Shown here: positions 16,510 to 25,143 of the stretch, piece after piece
Numbering within the stretch: the stretch's first letter is position 1
Layout: the number at the start of each line of letters is the position of its first letter
NCBI GenBank assembly: GCA_046566185.1
Contig: JBKHXE010000021.1
Coordinates: forward strand, 1-64,000
Direction: 5' to 3'
Length of the DNA stretch: 64,000 nt
DNA from: SCSIO-59966 sp046566185
GTDB taxonomy: Bacteria; Actinomycetota; Actinomycetes; Actinomycetales; SCSIO-59966
Translations under genes and position numbers: made by a program
The notes under the pieces: generated by a model
The model's input: the letters and a program-made list of their open reading frames with translations, nothing else
Databases searched by the model: none
What the model was told of the DNA's origin: nothing

Positions 16510-17931
16510 TCAGTCGAGCAGGGCGCCGCACAGCTCGACGTACTGGATCAGGTGGCGGTCGCCCAGCAGCTGGTCGCGCACCCGCTCGCGCCCCGCCTCG
16601 CCCAGGCGGTGCGCGAGCTCCGGGTCGCCGAGCAGCCGGCGCAGGGCGGCCGCCAGCTCGTCGAGGTCCCGCGGGTCGTGCACCAGCAGCCCCTCCTGCC
16701 CGTCGCGGATCTGGTCCTGGATCCCGCCGACCGCGCTCGCCACCACCGGACGGCCCTTCCACATCGCCTCGGCCACCGTGAGCCCGAAGCCCTCCACGAG
16801 GCTCTTCTGGACGACCACGTGGGCGTGCCGCTGCAGGGCGTTGACCATGAGGGCGTTCTCGTCGACGTCGTCCATCGGCAGCGTCGCCAGGTGAACGCGC
16901 TCCCGGCGGCCGGGGTCGAGGGCGCGCCACGCGGCGATGCACTCGGCCAGCACCTCGGCGCCCTCGGGGTCGTCGCTGACGCCGCCGACCTCGGGGCCGG
17001 CGAGCACGAGGTGGACGTCGTCCGGCAGGTCCCCGACGTGCCGCGCGAAGGCGGCCATCACGCCCGCCATGTCCTTGAGCCGGTCCCACCGGCTGACCTG
17101 GACGACGAGGCGTGCGTCGACGGGTGGGGGCGTCGAGGTGTCGACGAGGATGCCGTGGTGCCGGCGCAGGACGTCGTCCCGTCCGTCGCGGCGCCGGAAG
17201 CTCAGCGGCGGGCACTCGCCGCCGCGGGCGAGGCCGGCGGTGCAGAGGACGCCGACCACCTCCTCGGCGGTGAGGTCCTGGTTCTTCGCCGTGAAGGGGT
17301 CGATCGACGGGGGGATGACCCACAGGCGGTCCGGATCCACCCAGGCCGGGGCGTACTGCCGTCGTGAGTAGATGTGGGCCTCGGCCTTCGCGAGGTAGGG
17401 CCGCAGGAACTCCCACCCGCGGTCGGTCTGCTCGTTCGGCTCGTCGCGGCCCACGTGGCAGCGCCACACGACGTGTGCGCCGGTGGCCAGCAGCCCGTCG
17501 ACGAGGCCGGCGGTCTGCGGGTCGTGCAGCAGCACGATGTCGCCGGGACGCACCTCGTGCACGATGGCCTGCAGGTTGTCGTCCAGGACGGCCTCGTAGT
17601 GCCGCCGCTCTGCGTCACCGAGCGGGCCACCGTCGCCGGGCTCACCGTGCAGCACGTTGTGCAGACGCTTCGTGACGGCGAAGAACGCCGGGTCTCCCCG
17701 CAGCACGAGCCACCGGGTGTCGACGCCCGCACCTCGGGCGTAGGCCAGCAGGGTCTGGAGCATCTCGGCCACCCCGCCTCCCTGGGCGGTGGCGTTGACG
17801 TTCCACACGACCCGGTCACCGAGCAGGCGACGCGCAGCCTCCGCGGTGGCCATCAGGCGCTGCGCGCGCTCGGGGGTCAGCAGCCCCGTCAGTCGCTCGA
17901 GGGGCAGGGGCTCGATCTCGACATGGCGCAC
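16510..17931 (-). CDS. treT: Trehalose synthase TreT (GT4 glycosyltransferase)
   Basis: A 473-residue GT-B protein. The N-terminal pattern VVWNVNATAQGGGVAEMLQ, the VLHDPQTAGL strand, WRCHVGRDEPN and IPPSIDPFTAKNQ are typical of trehalose glycosyltransferring synthase, which makes trehalose reversibly from NDP-glucose and glucose. The C-terminal donor site shows KSLVEGFGLTVAEAMWKGRPVV. Trehalose serves as an osmo- and desiccation protectant. GTG 17931 is forced by an in-frame stop four codons upstream; the AAAGGAGA sequence ends only 2 nt before it, unusually close, and an ATG 7 nt downstream is out of frame. It diverges from the gene at 18059. No other trehalose gene lies near. Confidence 0.9.
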   Translation of the reverse strand: MRHVEIEPLPLERLTGLLTPERAQRLMATAEAARRLLGDRVVWNVNATAQGGGVAEMLQTLLAYARGAGVDTRWLVLRGDPAFFAVTKRLHNVLHGEPGDGGPLGDAERRHYEAVLDDNLQAIVHEVRPGDIVLLHDPQTAGLVDGLLATGAHVVWRCHVGRDEPNEQTDRGWEFLRPYLAKAEAHIYSRRQYAPAWVDPDRLWVIPPSIDPFTAKNQDLTAEEVVGVLCTAGLARGGECPPLSFRRRDGRDDVLRRHHGILVDTSTPPPVDARLVVQVSRWDRLKDMAGVMAAFARHVGDLPDDVHLVLAGPEVGGVSDDPEGAEVLAECIAAWRALDPGRRERVHLATLPMDDVDENALMVNALQRHAHVVVQKSLVEGFGLTVAEAMWKGRPVVASAVGGIQDQIRDGQEGLLVHDPRDLDELAAALRRLLGDPELAHRLGEAGRERVRDQLLGDRHLIQYVELCGALLD

Positions 17932-17994
17932 GTCTCCTTTCTACGTCGGGACCGGCGCACCGGCCAGCGCCGACCGCGAGAACCCGCAGACCGC

Positions 17995-18024
17995 TTGTCT
18001 CGCGGCGCGGCGCGTGCCTACCGT
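17995..18024 (+). promoter_or_regulatory. Promoter of the gene at 18059
   Basis: TTGTCT and TACCGT are separated by 18 nt, giving a plausible -35/-10 pair. The predicted 5' leader is about 28 nt. Confidence 0.5.
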
Positions 18025-18058
18025 CGTGGGTACAGGCACGACGAGGACGGTGGCCGCG

Positions 18059-18688
18059 ATGAGCCGGATCCCCCAGACACCAGAAGGTCTCCCCCGCCTG
18101 TCGCGCGGGAGCCACCTCGGCCCCGAGGAGGGAGCGTGCTTCATGGAGTACGCCTCCTTCCTGGCCGGCGAGCCCTTCAGCGACCAGCCCGGCTGTACGC
18201 ACCCGTTGCTCGCGGAGCTGGCCCGCATGGTCAACGACTCGGTCAGCGACGCGGGCCGGCAGCGTCTGCTCCCGCTCGTGCCGGCGGTCATCGGGCGCAC
18301 CAGCGACGACCCGCGCGTCGCGGCGCTGCTCGTGCAGCGGCTCGTCGACGAGGCGGAGGCGCGCGACGTCGAGGGCCCGTCACTGCGCTGGCACCGGCGG
18401 CGCGCCCAGCTGCGTCTGCGCCGCATCGCCGGACGGGGCCCGGCCGGCCCCCTCCTGGCCCGCCTGCGGGAAGTCGTCGACTTCGCCTACCGGGAGGGGC
18501 CGGCGTCCCGCGCCGTCAACGCGATCGGCTTCGCGGCGTGCGGGCCACCGGACTCCCGTCGCGACGACCGGCTCACGGCGCTGCTGGTGGCGGGCATCGA
18601 CGTGCTCGAGCGGGTCGGCGCCGGCGGGAGCCGCCCGGACGCCGCAGCCACCGTCAGGCGTACCGGGACGCGGGGGGCAGCGGCCTGA
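18059..18688 (+). CDS. Conserved actinobacterial protein of unknown function
   Basis: A 209-residue soluble protein. The N-terminal part SHLGPEEGACFMEYASFLAGEPFSD followed by PGCTHPLLAELARMVND looks like a family I remember from actinobacterial genomes with no assigned role; Cys and His residues cluster there (C28 and the CTH of PGCTHPLLAEL). The rest is helical and arginine-rich. No transmembrane or signal segment. It has its own promoter and is divergent from treT. Its 3' end overlaps the convergent Rieske-FAD gene by 35 nt. A translation start further upstream (in-frame GTG) is possible. Confidence 0.65.
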   Translation: MSRIPQTPEGLPRLSRGSHLGPEEGACFMEYASFLAGEPFSDQPGCTHPLLAELARMVNDSVSDAGRQRLLPLVPAVIGRTSDDPRVAALLVQRLVDEAEARDVEGPSLRWHRRRAQLRLRRIAGRGPAGPLLARLREVVDFAYREGPASRAVNAIGFAACGPPDSRRDDRLTALLVAGIDVLERVGAGGSRPDAAATVRRTGTRGAAA

Positions 18689-20162
18689 CGGCCGGTCCCT
18701 GCAGCACCGTGCCCGTGTGGTCGAACCGCGAGGCGTGGCAGGGACAGTCCCAGCTGCGCTCGCCGTCGTTCCAGGCGACGAGGCAGCCCAGGTGGGTGCA
18801 GCGGGCCGCCACCACGTGCAGGGCGCCGTCGTCGTCCCGGTAGCAGGCCAGGTGACGGGCACCGACCCGCAGCACGGCGGCCTGGCCCGGCGCGAGGTCC
18901 TGGGGCCGTCCCGCGGCGAGGTGGCGCAGGCGGTCGCCGACGGCGTGCGCGGCGACCCTCGCGTTCTGCGCCGCCAGCGGCCCTGCGGTGCGTGACAGGG
19001 TGAACCGGCGCGCGTCCAGCGCCTCGGCCCACGGGTTGACGCGGCCCTCCACCTGGTCCGCGAGCACCTCCGCTGCGGCGGTGCCGTTCGTCATCCCCCA
19101 GCCGGCGAAGCCGGTCGCGAGCAGCAGCCGGTCGGTGCCGGGCGTGAGGCGCCCGACGTAGGGCAGCCCGTCCGGGGTCGAGGCGTCCTGGGTCGACCAC
19201 GTGTAGCGCACCGGCCCGGCCCCCAGGTGCTGGGCCGCCCAGTCGCCCAGTGCCCGCCACCGGCGCGACGTGTCGCCGCCCTCCCCGACGTGGTGCCCCT
19301 CGCCCACGACGACGGCCAGCCGCTCGCCGTCCACCTCGACGGTCCGGGTGGAGCGGGTCGGCTCGTCGACCGCGAGCGTCATGCCGACGTCCACGCCGTC
19401 CGGCAGCACGGCGGCGACGCCGTACGCCCGGTGGTGGGCGAGCTTGGTGAAGTGCAGTCCCCGGTCCAGGAACGGGACGTGCGTGGCGACGACGACGTGG
19501 CCGGCCCGCAGCTCGCCCGCGGTGGTGGAGACGACGCACGGGTCGTCGTCCCGGACGCCGGTGGCCCGCGCACCCTCGACGACGGTACCGCCGGCGTCCA
19601 CGACCGCCCGGGCCAGACCGAGGAGGTAGCGCACCGGGTGGAGGCTGACCTGGTCGGGGAACGAGGCGGCCGCCGCGACCTCGAAGGGCAGCGGCACCTC
19701 GTCGGTCTCCTCGACGGCCAGGCCGCAGGCGGCGGCGACCCGGGCCTCGGTGCGCACGGCGTCCACCGACTGCGGCCCCCGCGCGTAGAGGACGTGCGGA
19801 CCGGTCGCGAGGTCGCACTCGACGTCCAGCTCGTCGGCGAGGGAGCGGATGCGCCGCAGCCCGGCGGCGTTGGCCTGGGCGTAGACCCGCGCGGCGTCGT
19901 CCCCGAGCCGCTGACCGATGCGGGTCAGCACGGTGCCCTGCGCGACGGTCGCCTTCACGGTCGAGTGGCCGGTGACGCCGCGGCCCACGCGCCCCGCCTC
20001 GACGACGACGACGCGGTGCCCCGCCCGCTGCAGGAGCGCCGCCGTGGTGAGTCCCACGACGCCGGCGCCGAGCACGGCGACGTCCGCGTCGCGGGGCAGC
20101 TCGGACGGGGGCAGCCCCGAGGGCGGCGCGGTGGCGATCCAGGGCGACAGGTGCTGGGCCAT
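18654..20162 (-). CDS. FAD-dependent oxidoreductase with C-terminal Rieske domain
   Basis: A 502-residue protein. Residues 25-55 form the FAD-binding Rossmann motif (VAVLGAGVVGLTTAALLQRAG), followed by a DAO-type fold with GHSTVKATVAQGT and, near 360, LATGFAGWGMTNG. The last 100 residues hold a Rieske [2Fe-2S] site: CTHLGC and, 11 residues on, CPCHASRFD. The combination of DAO and Rieske is common in actinobacteria and is thought to pass electrons from an amine or sugar-acid oxidation to the cluster; the substrate is not known. ATG 20162 is supported by GAGGGTGGGGTG just upstream; earlier in-frame codons give implausible sequence. It is divergent from the aldo/keto reductase. Confidence 0.88.
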   Translation of the reverse strand: MAQHLSPWIATAPPSGLPPSELPRDADVAVLGAGVVGLTTAALLQRAGHRVVVVEAGRVGRGVTGHSTVKATVAQGTVLTRIGQRLGDDAARVYAQANAAGLRRIRSLADELDVECDLATGPHVLYARGPQSVDAVRTEARVAAACGLAVEETDEVPLPFEVAAAASFPDQVSLHPVRYLLGLARAVVDAGGTVVEGARATGVRDDDPCVVSTTAGELRAGHVVVATHVPFLDRGLHFTKLAHHRAYGVAAVLPDGVDVGMTLAVDEPTRSTRTVEVDGERLAVVVGEGHHVGEGGDTSRRWRALGDWAAQHLGAGPVRYTWSTQDASTPDGLPYVGRLTPGTDRLLLATGFAGWGMTNGTAAAEVLADQVEGRVNPWAEALDARRFTLSRTAGPLAAQNARVAAHAVGDRLRHLAAGRPQDLAPGQAAVLRVGARHLACYRDDDGALHVVAARCTHLGCLVAWNDGERSWDCPCHASRFDHTGTVLQGPAVRPLPPASRYA

Positions 20163-20229
20163 CACCCCACCCTCGTGCCCGCAGGGACGTGGCGCATCCG
20201 GGCGGACCGGGGCGTGACAGAGTGCGGGC

Positions 20230-21264
20230 ATGGAGTACCGGACCCTGGGCCGCTCGGGCTGCGCCGTCTCGACGCTGAGCCTCGGAACGATGACCTTCGG
20301 CGCGGAGACCGACGAGCAGGGCTCGCTCGCCCAGCTCGACGCCTTCGTCGAGGCGGGGGGCAACCTCGTCGACATCGCCGACGTCTACGCGGGCGGGACG
20401 TCCGAGGAGATCGTCGGGCGGTGGCTCGCCACGCGCCCCAGCGACGTGCGGGACCGCGTGGTGCTGGCCACCAAGGGCCGGTTCCCGACCGGCCCCGACG
20501 TCAACGACGTCGGCCTGTCGCGTCGGCACCTGCAGCGGGCGCTCGACGCGTCGCTGCGACGGCTCGGCGTGGACGTCGTCGACCTCTACCAGGTGCACGC
20601 GTGGGACCCGGTCACGCCGGTCGAGGAGACGCTGCGCACCCTCGACGACATGGTGCGCGCCGGCAAGGTGCGGTACGTGGGGCTGTCGAACGTCACCGGG
20701 TGGCAGCTGCAGAAGCTCGTCGGCCTCGCGGAGCGGCTCGGGCTCGAGCGTCCGGTGACCCTGCAGCCGCAGTACAACATGCTGGTGCGCGAGCTGGAGT
20801 GGGAGGTCGTGCCGTCCGCGCTGGACGCCGGCCTGGGTCTGCTGCCGTGGTCCCCGCTGGGGGGCGGCTGGCTCACCGGCAAGTACTCCCCGGACCGGCG
20901 GCCCACCGGCGCCACCCGGCTCGGCGAGGACCCGGACCGCGGCGTCGAGGCCTACGACCGCCGCTCGACGCAGCAGCGCACCTGGGACGTCGTGGAGGCG
21001 GTGCGCCGCGTGGCCGACGCCCGCGGCGTCCCCATGGCGCAGGTGGCGCTGGCATGGCTCGTCGACCGCCCCGGCGTCACGTCGGTGATCCTCGGGGCCC
21101 GCACGATCGACCAGCTGGCCGACAATCTCGGCGCGGCCGGGCTTCACCTGACGGCCGAGGAGACCGCGGCGCTGGACGCGGCCAGCGACCCGGGCGCCGC
21201 GGACTACCCCTACGGCGGCCCGGGCCGCGACCAGCGCAGCCGGGTGCTCAGCGCAGGGGATTGA
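20230..21264 (+). CDS. Aldo/keto reductase
   Basis: A 344-residue TIM-barrel NADPH-dependent reductase. The catalytic set is visible: D51 and Y53 in DIADVYAGGTSE, K82 in LATKGRF, H123 in LYQVHAWD. The cofactor-binding end has VILGARTIDQLADNLGA. It should reduce aldehydes or ketones; the subfamily (YajO/AKR11-like) is only suggestive. A weak CAGAGT box lies 6 nt before the ATG, so it may be leaderless. Its stop overlaps the convergent glycosidase-like gene by 17 nt. Confidence 0.92.
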   Translation: MEYRTLGRSGCAVSTLSLGTMTFGAETDEQGSLAQLDAFVEAGGNLVDIADVYAGGTSEEIVGRWLATRPSDVRDRVVLATKGRFPTGPDVNDVGLSRRHLQRALDASLRRLGVDVVDLYQVHAWDPVTPVEETLRTLDDMVRAGKVRYVGLSNVTGWQLQKLVGLAERLGLERPVTLQPQYNMLVRELEWEVVPSALDAGLGLLPWSPLGGGWLTGKYSPDRRPTGATRLGEDPDRGVEAYDRRSTQQRTWDVVEAVRRVADARGVPMAQVALAWLVDRPGVTSVILGARTIDQLADNLGAAGLHLTAEETAALDAASDPGAADYPYGGPGRDQRSRVLSAGD

Positions 21265-22627
21265 CCCCCGACCCGGCCATCACGTACCACGCGGACGCCC
21301 CGACGTGCTGCACCGGGAAGTAGCCGAACCCGAAGCCCGTGTCGATCAGGCTCGAGGCGGCGACGACGCCGGACGACGGCGGCAGCGGGCGACCACCGAC
21401 GTGCTGCCCGGCACCCAGCACCCGCTGGGCCACCGCGACCTGCTCGAGGAGTGACGTGACCAGCCGGCGGTCGTGGCCGCCCCATGACCGGTCGCCCATC
21501 GAGCAGGCGAGCTGCGCCGTCCCCTCCAGCCACACCCCGGTCGGGTGCACGGTCGTCCCGTTGTAGGCGGCCGTCGAGGTGAGACTCGCGGAGCTGAAGG
21601 TCACCCCGGAGACCGAGACCCCTTCGGGCAGCTGGCTCGTCGGCTGGTCGGAGGAGTCCGTGGCAGCGAGCTCGGCCGCCGCCCAGTCCAGGCAGCGGGC
21701 GAAGCGCCGCTCGCGCAGCGCCAACCAGCTCCAGGTCTGCGGGTCCAGCGGCAGCGGTGAGCGGTTGACGGTGTCGCCGTCGTTGCTGCCGGTGTAGAAG
21801 AACCCTCCCGTCGGGTCCCACATGCGCTCGACGAAGTCGCGGGCGTGCCCGGCCTTCTCCCGCCACGAGTCGTCACCGGTCGCCGCGGCGAGCTGCCCGA
21901 AGAACCCCACGCAGTCGACGTTGTGCTCGGTGGACACGTTGGGGATCGGCCGGTCGTCGCCGGTGACGCCGAACGCGAAGCCGCCGAGCGACCCCGTCGA
22001 CTCGGCCCGGTCCGTGATCCAGCCGGCGATGGCCAGGGCGCCGCGCAGGTAGCGCTCGTCGCCGGTGCGCCGGTACAGCCGCACGAGGGCGATGCCGGGC
22101 CAGGCCATGTCACCGACCGCCGTGCCGAGGAAGCCGAACTGCCAGGCGATGTTCGCGCTGCCGTCCGGCATGGCGAGGCCGTAGGGCTGCGGGGACCCGT
22201 CGTAGAACACGTACGGGCCCACGTTGTAGGCCTGGCGCAGCCGCCCGTCTCCGTAGGCCGGGTCGTGCTGCTGGGCGAAGAGCAGGCCGTCCCCCGCCGC
22301 GCGGGCGAGGTCCACATCGTCGGCCGCCAGAGCGGCGCAGATCGCGAGGGCGTTGTCGTACACGAAGGCCGTGCTGAACAGGCCGAGCTCGTCGGCGTAG
22401 CTCTGGGCCAGTCTGGGGCCGCTGCCGTTGACGTCCGGGTAGGCGTCCAGCATCGCGCCGAGGAAACCGGTCGCGCGGCGCAGCGACTCCTGCACCGACG
22501 CAGCGGAGTGTGGCTCTGCCCGGGCAGGTGGGGCGGTGAGCGAGCCGCCGGCGATCACGCCGGCGGCACCGAGCAGGACGCTGCGCCGGCTCGGTCGGAG
22601 CGCGTGGCCGTCGTACGTACCGTGCAT
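21248..22627 (-). CDS. Tat-exported six-hairpin (alpha/alpha-toroid) protein, putative glycosidase
   Basis: A 459-residue protein with a twin-arginine signal (SRRSVLLGAAG, R14-R15) and probable cleavage after PARA near residue 38. The mature part consists of repeated helical hairpins with aromatic and acidic residues (FVYDNALAICAAL, AWPGIALVRLYRRTGDERYL, TEHNVDCVGFFGQL, HPTGVWLEGTAQLACSM), the look of six-hairpin glycosidases and polysaccharide lyases. I cannot assign a GH family. ATG 22627 follows a perfect AGGAGGT 5 nt upstream, which decides the start. It diverges from a beta-glucoside ABC operon and shares the LacI operators, so it probably acts outside the cell on a glucan that feeds that importer. 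Confidence 0.75.
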   Translation of the reverse strand: MHGTYDGHALRPSRRSVLLGAAGVIAGGSLTAPPARAEPHSAASVQESLRRATGFLGAMLDAYPDVNGSGPRLAQSYADELGLFSTAFVYDNALAICAALAADDVDLARAAGDGLLFAQQHDPAYGDGRLRQAYNVGPYVFYDGSPQPYGLAMPDGSANIAWQFGFLGTAVGDMAWPGIALVRLYRRTGDERYLRGALAIAGWITDRAESTGSLGGFAFGVTGDDRPIPNVSTEHNVDCVGFFGQLAAATGDDSWREKAGHARDFVERMWDPTGGFFYTGSNDGDTVNRSPLPLDPQTWSWLALRERRFARCLDWAAAELAATDSSDQPTSQLPEGVSVSGVTFSSASLTSTAAYNGTTVHPTGVWLEGTAQLACSMGDRSWGGHDRRLVTSLLEQVAVAQRVLGAGQHVGGRPLPPSSGVVAASSLIDTGFGFGYFPVQHVGASAWYVMAGSGVNPLR

Positions 22628-22663
22628 GGGACCTCCTGGTGTCGGGAGCGCCGGAGACACTTC

Positions 22664-22677
22664 TGAAAGCGCTCTCT
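22664..22677. promoter_or_regulatory. LacI-family operator 1
   Basis: TGAAAGCGCTCTCT is one mismatch from the palindrome TGAAAGCGCTTTCA in the core. It abuts the -35 of the rightward promoter and lies 37 bp ahead of the leftward Tat-protein start. The regulator encoded at the end of the operon is the natural candidate ligand. Confidence 0.75.
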
Positions 22678-22706
22678 TGACAGGGAGTGTGCTGCACCGT
22701 CAGGCT
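22677..22706 (+). promoter_or_regulatory. Promoter of the beta-glucoside ABC operon
   Basis: TTGACA (22677-22682) and CAGGCT (22701-22706) are spaced by 18 nt. The predicted start of transcription falls near 22713, between the two operators. Confidence 0.55.
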
Positions 22707-22719
22707 TCGAGCAAGCGTG

Positions 22720-22733
22720 TGAGAGCGCTTTCA
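22720..22733. promoter_or_regulatory. LacI-family operator 2
   Basis: TGAGAGCGCTTTCA is one base from the perfect palindrome TGAAAGCGCTTTCA. It sits just after the predicted transcription start, so bound repressor would block elongation or open-complex formation; with operator 1 it brackets the promoter. Confidence 0.78.
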
Positions 22734-22792
22734 TCATTCGGTTCCGGACCGGACGGGTCGCGGCTTCGCGGCGCCGTCACGAGAGGTGTGGC

Positions 22793-24079
22793 ATGGACAG
22801 GAAGCGAACGACCCTGGTGGGCGGAGCGGCACTGGCCGCCACCGCCGTCCTGCTGTCCGCATGCAGCGGGCCCGCGGACGGCGACGACGAGGCGGCAGGC
22901 GGCTCCGGGCCCGTCGAGCTGACGATCAACGTCTTCGGGGACTCCTTCCCCGAGGAGCTGTACGCGCAGTACGAGGAGGAGAACCCCGGCGTCACGATCA
23001 CGGAGAACCGGGCGGACTACGGCACCCACCACAACAACCTGCAGGCCCGCCTCGCCGCCGGATCCGGCACCGCGGACGTCGAGCTCATCGAGGTCGGGCA
23101 GATCGCCGGCTTCATCGGCCAGGCCGACCGCTTCGTGAACTTCCTCGACGAGGGCGTCGACACCTCCCAGTGGAACGACGCGAAGATCCAGCAGGCGTCG
23201 ACGCCGGACGGCGAGAGCCTCATCGGTCTCGGCACCGACATCGGCGGTCTGGCGATCTGCTACCGGACCGATCTCTTCGAGCAGGCCGGCCTGCCCACCG
23301 ACCGGGACGAGGTCTCGGCGCTGTGGCCGACGTGGGACGACTACGTGGCAACCGGCAGCCGCTTCCTCGAGTCGGCGCCGGACGGCGTCAGCTGGATGGA
23401 CGGCGCGGGCCACCTCTTCACCGGCATGCTCGGGCAGGAGGCTGAGACCTTCTACGACACGGACGGCGAGATCGTCGTCGCGGACAACCCGGTCGTCCGC
23501 GAGGCCTGGGACCTTTCGGTCGAGGCGATCGAGGCAGGCCAGTCCGCCGCCCTGGCCGAGTTCAGCCCCGAGTGGAACACGGGCTTCCAGCGGGGCCAGT
23601 TCGCCACCATCACGTGCCCTTCCTGGATGACCGCCTACATCCGCAACAACGCCCCGGAGACCGAGGGTCTGTGGGACATCGCCACGGTTCCCGGCGGCTC
23701 GGGCAACTGGGGCGGCTCCTTCCTGACCGTCCCGGCCGCCGGTGAGAACGTCGAGGAGGCCGTGAAGCTGGCCCGCTGGCTGGCGGCGCCCGAGCAGGCC
23801 GTCGCGGTGTTCGAGACGTTCGGCAACTTCCCGAGCCCCGTCGACACGTGGGACTCACCCGCAGTCGCCGAGAAGACGGACCCGTTCTTCAACGACGCCC
23901 CCGTCGGCACGATCTTCCCCGCCTCCTTCGAGTCCCTGCCGCCGCAGGTGCTCGGCCCGCAGAGCGGCGTCATCGGCGTGACTCTCAACAACGCCCTCAA
24001 CACCGTGGAGAAGGGCGAGGACCCTGACCGGGCCTGGCAGACGGCCCTCGACGACATCGCGGCAGCCACCGCCGGCTGA
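22793..24079 (+). CDS. ABC sugar transporter substrate-binding lipoprotein
   Basis: A 428-residue lipoprotein: signal sequence with lipobox LLSAC (Cys24), then a two-lobed solute-binding fold of the family-1 sugar type (LTINVFGDSFPEELYAQYEE, later LAEFSPEWNTGFQRGQFA and PGGSGNWGGSFLTVP). It should bind an oligosaccharide or beta-glucoside outside the membrane and deliver it to the two permeases that follow. GAGAGGTGTGGC precedes the ATG. It is the first gene of the operon and is separated from the permeases by a hairpin-rich gap. No ABC ATPase is encoded here, so a shared MsiK-type ATPase is likely, as in other actinobacterial sugar importers. Confidence 0.9.
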   Translation: MDRKRTTLVGGAALAATAVLLSACSGPADGDDEAAGGSGPVELTINVFGDSFPEELYAQYEEENPGVTITENRADYGTHHNNLQARLAAGSGTADVELIEVGQIAGFIGQADRFVNFLDEGVDTSQWNDAKIQQASTPDGESLIGLGTDIGGLAICYRTDLFEQAGLPTDRDEVSALWPTWDDYVATGSRFLESAPDGVSWMDGAGHLFTGMLGQEAETFYDTDGEIVVADNPVVREAWDLSVEAIEAGQSAALAEFSPEWNTGFQRGQFATITCPSWMTAYIRNNAPETEGLWDIATVPGGSGNWGGSFLTVPAAGENVEEAVKLARWLAAPEQAVAVFETFGNFPSPVDTWDSPAVAEKTDPFFNDAPVGTIFPASFESLPPQVLGPQSGVIGVTLNNALNTVEKGEDPDRAWQTALDDIAAATAG

Positions 24080-24086
24080 CCACCCC

Positions 24087-24118
24087 GGGCGGCACCGCCG
24101 ACCCCGGCGGCGCCGCCC
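24087..24118 (+). other. Intercistronic GC hairpin between binding protein and permease genes
   Basis: GGCGGCACCGCC and GGCGGCGCCGCC lie 6 nt apart; each can fold and they can pair with each other. The strip is followed by three CCCCCG units (24116-24133). Hairpins in this position usually protect or trim the upstream mRNA so that more binding protein than permease is made. That role is an inference. Confidence 0.5.
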
Positions 24119-24151
24119 CCGCCCCCGCCCCCGATGAACAGGAGAGCCGCC

Positions 24152-25132
24152 ATGGCGGTCACCCAGCGGCTGCACGCGCGACGGCGACCCGGCCCCGACG
24201 CCGGGCCGGCGGTCCCCGGCAGCCGTCCGTCCCGCCGGCACCGGTTCGACGTCCACGGCGCGCCGTACGTGCTCGTGGCGCCCTTCTTCGTGCTGTTCGC
24301 CGTCGTGGGCGTGTTCCCGCTGCTCTACACGGGCTACGTCTCGCTCACCGCGTGGAACCCCCGTCGTCCCGGCAGCGAGGCCGAGTTCGTCGGCCTGGAG
24401 AACTACCGGACGCTCCTCGCGGACGAGAACTTCTGGAATGCGCTGATCAACACGTTCGGCATCGGCGTGCTGTCCACGGTGCCGCAGCTCCTCCTCGCGC
24501 TCTGGATCGCGCACCTGCTCAACTACCGGATCCGCGGCCGGCTGTTCTTCCGCATGGGCGTGCTCGTGCCCTACGTCACGAGCGTGGCCTCGGTCGCCCT
24601 GATCTTCGGACAGCTGTTCGCCCGTGACTTCGGGCCGGTCAACTGGGTCCTCGGGCTCGTGGGCCTCGATCCGGTGGACTGGGACAGTGGCCGCCTCGCC
24701 TCCTGGACCGCGGTCTCCGTGATGGTGATCTGGCGGTGGACGGGGTACAACGCGCTCATCTACCTGGCGTCCCTGCAGGCGATCCCCTACGAGCTCTACG
24801 AGGCCGCCTCGGTGGACGGCGCCTCGCGATGGCGCCAGTTCTGGCACATCACCGTGCCCGGTCTGCGCCCGACGATCATCTTCACGATGGTCGTGTCGAC
24901 GGTCGGCGCGCTGCAGCTGTTCGGCGAGCCGTTGCTCTTCGACACGTCCCGCAGCGCCAACGGCGGCACCGGCCGGGAGTTCCAGACGGCCGTTCTCTAC
25001 CTGTACCAGCAGTTCTGGTTCAACGGCCGCTACGGCTACGCGTCGGCGGTGGCCTGGGGACTGTTCGCCGTCATCGTCGTCATCGTCGCCGTGAACCTCC
25101 TGCTGGCACGACGCATCCGCTCCGAGGACTGA
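24152..25132 (+). CDS. ABC sugar transporter permease 1 (MalF/UgpA type)
   Basis: A 326-residue membrane protein with six main helices. The EAA loop that contacts the ATPase is YEAASVDGASRWRQFWHITVP (in two parts: YEAASVDGAS and RWRQFWHITVPGL). AGGAG sits 7 nt before the ATG at 24152, which is preferred to the ATG at 24134. It pairs with the next permease, 11 nt away. Confidence 0.92.
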   Translation: MAVTQRLHARRRPGPDAGPAVPGSRPSRRHRFDVHGAPYVLVAPFFVLFAVVGVFPLLYTGYVSLTAWNPRRPGSEAEFVGLENYRTLLADENFWNALINTFGIGVLSTVPQLLLALWIAHLLNYRIRGRLFFRMGVLVPYVTSVASVALIFGQLFARDFGPVNWVLGLVGLDPVDWDSGRLASWTAVSVMVIWRWTGYNALIYLASLQAIPYELYEAASVDGASRWRQFWHITVPGLRPTIIFTMVVSTVGALQLFGEPLLFDTSRSANGGTGREFQTAVLYLYQQFWFNGRYGYASAVAWGLFAVIVVIVAVNLLLARRIRSED

Positions 25133-25143
25133 GAGGCCATCCC

